From: Sulfurivermis fontis
GTDB lineage: Bacteria > Pseudomonadota > Gammaproteobacteria > Thiohalomonadales > Thiohalomonadaceae
Direction: 5' to 3'
DNA: 64,000 nt
Assembly: GCF_004001245.1 (NCBI RefSeq)
Contig: NZ_AP018724.1
Span: 2,472,501 to 2,536,500 of the forward strand
How positions within the stretch are numbered: position 1 is the first letter of the stretch; each line of letters starts with the position of its first letter. The position numbers were made by a program, and so were the translations under genes. Positions 58,999-64,000 of the stretch are shown piece after piece. The notes beneath the pieces are model-generated. The model was not told the origin of the DNA. It searched no databases and saw nothing but the letters and a program-made list of their open reading frames with translations.

Positions 58999-60132
58999 TC
59001 AGCCGGCGCGCAAGGCCGGCTGGGTGCGATGCAGAAACCAGCGGTCCAGGACCACATGGCGAGTGAAGAGCGGGCTGCCGAGCAGGCGGCCGGCGAAAAA
59101 GCGCTTCATAGCCGCCGGCAGCCAGGGCAGCGCCGCAGGAGCGGCCTGGCGCGGACCGAAGCGGGCGCTGAGCCGCTCGGCGTAGGGAGCGAGACATTCG
59201 GCGCGGTAGTCGCCGTCCGCGGCGGCGATCACCTCTGCGGCGAGCAGCGCCGACTCCACGGCAGGACGGATGCCCTCGCCGCTCTGCGGATAGGCGAGGC
59301 CGGCGGCGTCGCCGATGAGCAGTACGCCGTCGTCCACCACGCGGCGCGGGCGGCGCTGCGGATAGAACAGGTAGGCGTGGCCATGGAAGCGCTGCGGGAT
59401 GTCGGCGGGGATCTTGCCCCGCGCCTTGAGCCACTCGGTGAAGGCGGCGACGGAGTCGCCCAGCTTGCCGCCCACCTCGCGGCCAAGACCAATGTTGAGC
59501 ACACCGCCCTTGCGGAACACCCAGCCGTAGCCGTCCAGCTCCGGCGTGAAGAACAGCTCCGGCGTATCCGGCGCCACGGTGCAGGCCGCCGCCTGCGGCG
59601 GCGACAGCTCGAACTCCACCTCCTGCGCCGTCACCGGCCCCTCCTCCGGTCCCAGTGCCGCGCCGAGACGGCGTGCCACCGGACAGTAGTGACCGCCGGC
59701 GCCGATGAGCAGCGGCGTGCGCAGGCGACCGTTGACGATCCATTCGCCGCCTTCGCGCTCCACGCTGTCCAGTCCCTCTCCCAGCACGAGCCGTGCGCCG
59801 CTGCGCCGCAGCAGATAGTCGTCGAACTCGCGGCGGCGGATGCCGTAACTTACCGTGGTGCCGTAATCGGTGAGCACCTCGTCGCCGCCGATGAGGCCGG
59901 TGCGGAAGCGGTGGATCGGTTGCAGGGTGCGGCCGCAGGCATAGTCGTCCAGGTCCAGTTGCAGCGTCTCCACCACCGCCGGGGTGATCCACCCGGCGCA
60001 CACCTTGTCGCGCGGAAAGTGCTTTTTGTCCAGCACCACCACCTCCCTGCCCTGTGCCGCGAGGCGCCAGGCCAGGGAGGAACCGGCAGGACCGCCGCCG
60101 ACGATCAACACATCGCAGCGTTCCACGCTCAC
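58999..60132 (-). CDS. FAD-dependent oxidoreductase, geranylgeranyl-reductase-like
   Basis: This 377-residue flavoprotein has Rossmann VLIVGGGPAGSSLAWRLA (9-26), the DKKHFPRDKVCAGW segment typical of geranylgeranyl-reductase-type enzymes and a second FAD contact GDAAGLAYPQSGEGIRPAVES. Family members saturate isoprenoid chains or act on lipids. It overlaps by four bases (ATGA) with the upstream CFA-type methyltransferase gene, so both probably act on the same membrane lipid. The substrate is unknown. Confidence 0.85.
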   Translation of the reverse strand: MSVERCDVLIVGGGPAGSSLAWRLAAQGREVVVLDKKHFPRDKVCAGWITPAVVETLQLDLDDYACGRTLQPIHRFRTGLIGGDEVLTDYGTTVSYGIRRREFDDYLLRRSGARLVLGEGLDSVEREGGEWIVNGRLRTPLLIGAGGHYCPVARRLGAALGPEEGPVTAQEVEFELSPPQAAACTVAPDTPELFFTPELDGYGWVFRKGGVLNIGLGREVGGKLGDSVAAFTEWLKARGKIPADIPQRFHGHAYLFYPQRRPRRVVDDGVLLIGDAAGLAYPQSGEGIRPAVESALLAAEVIAAADGDYRAECLAPYAERLSARFGPRQAAPAALPWLPAAMKRFFAGRLLGSPLFTRHVVLDRWFLHRTQPALRAG

Positions 60133-61403
60133 CTCTTGTGCTGCTCGTTGTCGTAGAGGTGGGCGCGCGACCAGGGCAAGGCATTGTGCTGGGCGCGGGC
60201 GAACAGCACCTGGAACAATTGCAGTTTGCCGCTGGTGAAGCTGGCGATGGACGAGGCCAGATACAGCCGCCAGGCGCGCACGAAGGGAGCGTCGAACATC
60301 CGCTCCACCTCAGCCTCGTGAGCGTCGTAGCGCTGCAGCCAGTGCTCCAGGGTGCGTGCATAGTGCAAGCGCAGGTTTTCCACGTCGAGCACCGAAAAGT
60401 TGTACGGCTCGAAGATCAGCATCATCTCACGCAACGTCGGTGGGTAGGCGCCGGGGAAGATGCGCCGCTCGGCCCAGGCCGTCATCGGCTGCGCCTGGTT
60501 CTGGCCGATGGAATGGATCAGGCCGCGGCCATTGGGCTTGAGGGCCCGATCGATGACACCGCCCAGTTCGTGATAGTGCTCGGCGCCGACGTGCTCCAGC
60601 ATGCCGACGGAGACGAAGGCATCGTATTTGCCGGTGATGGTACGGTAATCGTCCAGCACATACTCGATACGATCGGCCAACCCCTCCTGCGCCGCCCGCT
60701 CGCGCGCATAGGCCACCTGTTCGGTGGAGATGTTGTAGGCCTTCACTTTGACGCCGTAGTAGCGCGCCATGTGCCGCGCCAAGCCACCCCAGCCGCAACC
60801 GGCTTCCACCACCGTCTCGCCCGGCTTCAGCTGCAACTTGCGGCAGACGTGGTCCAGCTTGGCCAGTTGTGCCGCCTCCAGCGTCATCGTCGGATCGGGA
60901 AAATAGGCGCAGGTGTACTGCATCTCGTGATCGAGCCAGAGACGATAGAAATCGTTACCGATGTCGTAATGGTGATGGATGTTCTCGCGCGAGCCGCGCA
61001 GGGTGTTGCGGTGCACCCGCTGCAGGCGCTCCAGCAACTGGCGCCGGGTCGGGCTGCTCACCCGGGCGCGCGGGCGGTGGCGGAACACGGTATCGAGAAA
61101 CTCGACCAGATCACCCTCCACGTCGATACGACCCAGGCTGTAGTCGTCGCCGAAATGCAGCATGGGGTGGCGCAGCAAACGCCACAGGGCCATGCGATCG
61201 TGGATCACCACCGTGGTGCGCGCCGCCCCCGGCACCGGCTCCATTTCGGCCCCGTCCCAGAAGCGCACACGGATCGGCGGATCACCCAGGCTGCGCAGCA
61301 ACTGGCGCATCAGCCAGCGTTCCGGCGTCGCCACCTGGCCGCGGCCCGGCGCCGCTGAAGAGAAGGAAGGAATACCGAGAAAATCCGCCTTTTCCTGCTT
61401 CAT
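60129..61403 (-). CDS. cfa: Cyclopropane-fatty-acid synthase family methyltransferase
   Basis: The 424-residue SAM-dependent enzyme has the CFA/CMAS signatures HHYDIGNDFYRLWLD, MQYTCAYFPDP, VVEAGCGWGGLARHMA (SAM site) and SVGMLEHVGAEHYHE. It transfers a methylene or methyl group to the double bond of phospholipid acyl chains. The length is slightly above that of E. coli Cfa. Coupling to an FAD reductase suggests that the product may be more than a cyclopropane, for example a methyl-branched or furan chain, as known for other methyltransferase/flavoprotein pairs. Confidence 0.87.
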   Translation of the reverse strand: MKQEKADFLGIPSFSSAAPGRGQVATPERWLMRQLLRSLGDPPIRVRFWDGAEMEPVPGAARTTVVIHDRMALWRLLRHPMLHFGDDYSLGRIDVEGDLVEFLDTVFRHRPRARVSSPTRRQLLERLQRVHRNTLRGSRENIHHHYDIGNDFYRLWLDHEMQYTCAYFPDPTMTLEAAQLAKLDHVCRKLQLKPGETVVEAGCGWGGLARHMARYYGVKVKAYNISTEQVAYARERAAQEGLADRIEYVLDDYRTITGKYDAFVSVGMLEHVGAEHYHELGGVIDRALKPNGRGLIHSIGQNQAQPMTAWAERRIFPGAYPPTLREMMLIFEPYNFSVLDVENLRLHYARTLEHWLQRYDAHEAEVERMFDAPFVRAWRLYLASSIASFTSGKLQLFQVLFARAQHNALPWSRAHLYDNEQHKR

Positions 61404-61526
61404 CTACCACTACCTCCATCGCCTCCGTGGATACCACATCCTGTGGACCGCGCAACACGGGTATCGGTTCGGCACCCGCCGCGGACCGTCTGGAAAACCT
61501 ATGTCACGATCCGGCGAAAGGCAAGG

Positions 61527-62441
61527 TCAGGGGACCGCCCCCTGTATCTCCTCCAGCGTCCGCCGCGCCTCGGGCAGACCGTCCCCGGCCAGTGCCACCG
61601 CACGGCGGGCGGCGGCCAGGGCCTCATCATGGCGGCCGAGGCGGTACAGGACATGGGCATGGTTGTTGTGGGCGATGGCGGAATCGGGATGCGCCGCAGC
61701 CGCAGCGGCGAAGTCCTGCGCCGCACCGTGCAGATCACCCCGCGCATAGCGGGCATTGCCGCGACCGAGCCGGGCCGGCAGGCTGGCCGGCCAACGTTGC
61801 AGGGCGGCGGCATAGGCCGCCTCCGCCGCCACGGGGTCGCCACGCTCCAGCGCCGCAGCAGCAGCGAGATAGGGCAGTTCGCGGACCGTGACCGGCAGGG
61901 TGCCGGGAGGCAACACCAGCACCCCCCAACGCCCGGCCCGCTCCCAGGTGCGGTCAAACGTGGCCAGGGAGGTCACATAGTCGCGGCGGGTACCGCTGTG
62001 CAGGGTGACGCGGCCGGCCGGCAGGTCGTAGCCGATGAGCAGGGCGTAGTGCCAGCGCGGATACCAGGACAGGCCGAGGTTCTGCAACACCAGTACCGGC
62101 CGTCCCGCCGCCACTTCGCGCAGGGCGGCTTCCAGATCGGGCTCCAGCACGTAGGCCAGGCGGCCCGCCGCACGCGCCGCTGCCAGCAGTTCCAGTTGCA
62201 GGCTGCCCTCGCGCCCCGGCAGATAGACCTGGGGCGCCAACGCCTCCGGCGTGGTCGTCACGCCGGCGGCGCCGAGCGCGCCCGCCAGGGCAGCGGGACC
62301 GCAGTGATGGATCTCCTGGGCAAAAAACGGGGTTTCCACATAGGCCTGGGGCGGCAGACCCTGCCCCGGGCGCGGGGTCAGGGTGCCGCAGCCGGCCAGC
62401 AGCAGACTCGCCAGCGCCAGGGCGGCGAGGCGCCCGCTCAC
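61527..62441 (-). CDS. PA2778-family lipoprotein cysteine peptidase with TPR repeats
   Basis: The 304-residue precursor has lipobox LLAGC (Cys18). A C39-like peptidase domain shows Cys47 (HHCGPAALAG) and His131 (WHYALLIGYD). C-terminal TPR-type helices follow (AAAYAAALQRWPASLPARLGRGNA and a second repeat). PA2778-type proteins occur next to PA2779-type membrane proteins, as here (4-base overlap with the next gene upstream). Cleavage substrates are unknown. Confidence 0.88.
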   Translation of the reverse strand: MSGRLAALALASLLLAGCGTLTPRPGQGLPPQAYVETPFFAQEIHHCGPAALAGALGAAGVTTTPEALAPQVYLPGREGSLQLELLAAARAAGRLAYVLEPDLEAALREVAAGRPVLVLQNLGLSWYPRWHYALLIGYDLPAGRVTLHSGTRRDYVTSLATFDRTWERAGRWGVLVLPPGTLPVTVRELPYLAAAAALERGDPVAAEAAYAAALQRWPASLPARLGRGNARYARGDLHGAAQDFAAAAAAHPDSAIAHNNHAHVLYRLGRHDEALAAARRAVALAGDGLPEARRTLEEIQGAVP

Positions 62442-62857
62442 TTGCGGCTGCCGTCGGCGGTCTTTTTCACGAAGGGGAAGATATCCGTGTAACCCAGGAT
62501 ATCGGTCAGCAGCAACACCAGGAACACGAACACCGCCAGGCCGAGCACGTCGCCGCCCGCCGGCAACCGCTCGATCTGGCCGTTGAGCTGCATCACCTCG
62601 GCGTCGCTCAGGGCGGCCACCCGCTCACGCGCCTGCCCGGCGTCGACGCCGTGGCGCTGCAAGGCCGCCGCCACGTCGTCACGCGCCAGCATGGCCGCCA
62701 GGCGTTCGCGCGCCGCGTCCGCCGCCTGCCGCTCCGTTGCCCCCGCCAGCACCTGCTCGGTCCCCACCAGGGCCGCCCGGGCCAGCGGCGCATGGAGAGA
62801 GCCGCCCGTCAGGGCCAGCGCCAGCACACCACAGACCACTCGTTTCATAGGCATCAT
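62438..62857 (-). CDS. PA2779-family membrane protein
   Basis: This 139-residue protein has an N-terminal signal or anchor (MKRVVCGVLALALTGG), a helical middle rich in Ala, Arg and Asp (AADAARERLAAMLARDDVAAAL) and a C-terminal helix GLAVFVFLVLLLTDILGYTDIF. GGAGGG precedes ATG 62857. It is coupled to the PA2778-type peptidase gene, a conserved pair in Pseudomonas and relatives. The role is unknown, though the conserved pairing argues for a shared envelope function. Confidence 0.85.
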   Translation of the reverse strand: MMPMKRVVCGVLALALTGGSLHAPLARAALVGTEQVLAGATERQAADAARERLAAMLARDDVAAALQRHGVDAGQARERVAALSDAEVMQLNGQIERLPAGGDVLGLAVFVFLVLLLTDILGYTDIFPFVKKTADGSRK

Positions 62858-62961
62858 GTTTCCCTCCGCTGTCATGGATGGTCATAGCATGACTCAGCGC
62901 CGCGCCGCTTGCCATGCGCTGAATCACACAGCCCGGCGCCGCGCTGGTAAACTGCGCCGCC

Positions 62962-64000
62962 ATGTTGAAGCTCAGCGACCTCTCCCTGCGCCGCGGCGCC
63001 CGCCTGCTGCTCGAACACGTCGACCTCACCCTGCACCACGGCCAGAAGGTGGGCCTGGTGGGCGCCAACGGCTGCGGCAAATCCAGCCTGTTCGCCCTCT
63101 TGCGCGGGGAACTCGCGCCCGACGCCGGCGAGCTGGCGCTGCCGCCGCGCACCGTCATCGCCCATGTCGCCCAGGAAACTCCGGCGCTGGAGCGCAGTGC
63201 GGTGGACTACGTGATGGACGGCGATACCGAACTGCGCGCCATCCAGCGGGAACTGGCCCGGGCGGAGCAGGCCGGCGACGGCACGCGCCAGGCCGAGCTG
63301 CTGGCGCAGCTGGAGAACATCAATGGCTACACCGCCCGCGCCCGCGCCGGCCGCCTGCTGCACGGTCTCGGCTTCAGCGCCGCACAGGAAGAACAGCCGG
63401 TGACCAGCTTCTCCGGCGGCTGGCGCATGCGCCTCAACCTGGCCCAGGCGCTGATGTGCCGCTCCGACCTGCTGCTGCTCGACGAACCCACCAACCACCT
63501 CGACCTCGATGCGGTGCTGTGGCTGGAAGAATGGCTGCGCGCCTATCCCGGCACGCTGATCCTGATTTCCCACGACCGCGACTTCCTCGACGCGGTGGTG
63601 CACCACATCGTGCACATCGAACAGCAGCGGGCCACGCTGTACGCCGGCAACTACTCCGACTTCGAACTGCTGCGCGCCGAGAAGCTGGCGCTGCAGCAGG
63701 CGGCCTTCGAAAAGCAGCAGCGCGAGATAGCGCACATCCAGAGCTACATCGACCGCTTCCGCGCCCAGGCCACCAAGGCACGCCAGGCGCAGAGCCGCCT
63801 CAAGGCGCTGGCGCGCATGGAACTGATTGCCCCCGCCCACGTCGATTCGCCGTTCCACTTCAGCTTCCGCCCGCCGCACAAGCTGCCGGCACAGCTGCTG
63901 CGCCTGGAAGAGGTCACCGCCGGTTACGGCGCGCGCCGGATCCTCGGCACCACCAACCTGGTGCTCACGCCGGGCGAGCGCATCGGTCTGCTCGGCCCCA
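62962..64000 (+). CDS. ABC-F family ATPase, YheS-like (3' truncated by window)
   Basis: The first 346 codons are present. The first ATPase unit is complete: Walker A GANGCGKSS, Walker B LLLLDEPTNHLDLDAV, signature FSGGWRMRL, SHDRDFLD. A linker with the arm (YAGNYSDFELLRAEKLALQQA and KARQAQSRLKALARM) and the start of a second unit follow (LVLTPGERIGLLGP). YheS-type proteins bind the ribosome and act on translation. The second ATPase domain lies past the window end. Confidence 0.92.
   Translation, partial: MLKLSDLSLRRGARLLLEHVDLTLHHGQKVGLVGANGCGKSSLFALLRGELAPDAGELALPPRTVIAHVAQETPALERSAVDYVMDGDTELRAIQRELARAEQAGDGTRQAELLAQLENINGYTARARAGRLLHGLGFSAAQEEQPVTSFSGGWRMRLNLAQALMCRSDLLLLDEPTNHLDLDAVLWLEEWLRAYPGTLILISHDRDFLDAVVHHIVHIEQQRATLYAGNYSDFELLRAEKLALQQAAFEKQQREIAHIQSYIDRFRAQATKARQAQSRLKALARMELIAPAHVDSPFHFSFRPPHKLPAQLLRLEEVTAGYGARRILGTTNLVLTPGERIGLLGP

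Noticed and set aside
1-64000. tRNA, rRNA or CRISPR features
   Set aside because: Reading both strands I found no tRNA-like cloverleaf arms with conserved T-loop, no rRNA segments and no regularly spaced repeats. A tRNAscan-SE or CRISPR finder run would be decisive.

Overview
The window reads as a GC-rich gammaproteobacterial chromosome segment, probably from the Chromatiales/Ectothiorhodospiraceae-like sulfur-oxidising or halotolerant lineages. The pointers are an rppH-ptsP pair, a full-length hrpA, ectABC for ectoine, NarX/NarL nitrate sensing, a cytochrome c'/cytochrome b561 pair and several c-di-GMP enzymes. Assignment below class level is inference. I see no rRNA, tRNA, CRISPR array, prophage or plasmid functions. 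Most genes are ordinary chromosomal ones.

Layout. 1-4.7 kb: end of an HD-GYP protein, a small unknown gene, a YdjM-like membrane hydrolase, ptsP and rppH. 4.8-13.4 kb: HAD hydrolase, PAS-GGDEF diguanylate cyclase, a BtuCD/FecCD-type importer without its binding protein, a tandem PPK2 (polyphosphate:AMP phosphotransferase) and a Na/Pi cotransporter. 13.6-26 kb: SirB2, a charged unknown protein, tcdA, YihY, an EAL-CBS-GGDEF protein, cytochrome c', cytochrome b561, DUF1810, hrpA and two CsgG-like lipoproteins. 26-34 kb: PAS-GGDEF-EAL protein, then ppk1, a DUF3175 gene, ppx, a CHAD protein and sixA. 34-40 kb: an ISL3-family insertion sequence, narXL and rhlE. 40-47.6 kb: GGDEF-EAL protein with a substrate-binding lipoprotein, an MFS transporter and ectABC. 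47.6-54 kb: a pyruvate-kinase-like protein, PAP2 phosphatase, two GT4 glycosyltransferases, DUF502 and a 2-Cys peroxiredoxin. 54-64 kb: purT, rlmJ, a secreted duplicated-module protein, an orphan response regulator, an FAD reductase/CFA-type methyltransferase pair, a PA2778/PA2779-type pair and the start of an ABC-F ATPase.

Functional themes. Phosphate/polyphosphate: ppk1 with a convincing Pho box, ppx, CHAD, PPK2 and a Na/Pi transporter. Second-messenger signalling: five c-di-GMP proteins, two of them with altered active-site motifs. Osmoprotection: ectABC.

The most unusual feature is a family of non-autonomous mobile elements (MITEs). There are six copies of 153 or 205-206 bp plus two minimal forms of 28 and 44 bp. 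Ends resemble IS5 (GGAAGSTCTGAATAAG) and target duplications are 4 bp. Each long copy is a string of about seven back-to-back hairpins. One copy is split by the ISL3 element, which has its own 8-bp duplication; removing it restores exactly 205 bp. Several insertions sit at stop codons, next to a terminator or in promoter regions. At least three other families of degenerate inverted repeats occur in intergenic DNA, and one of them encodes the C-terminal tails of two unrelated proteins.
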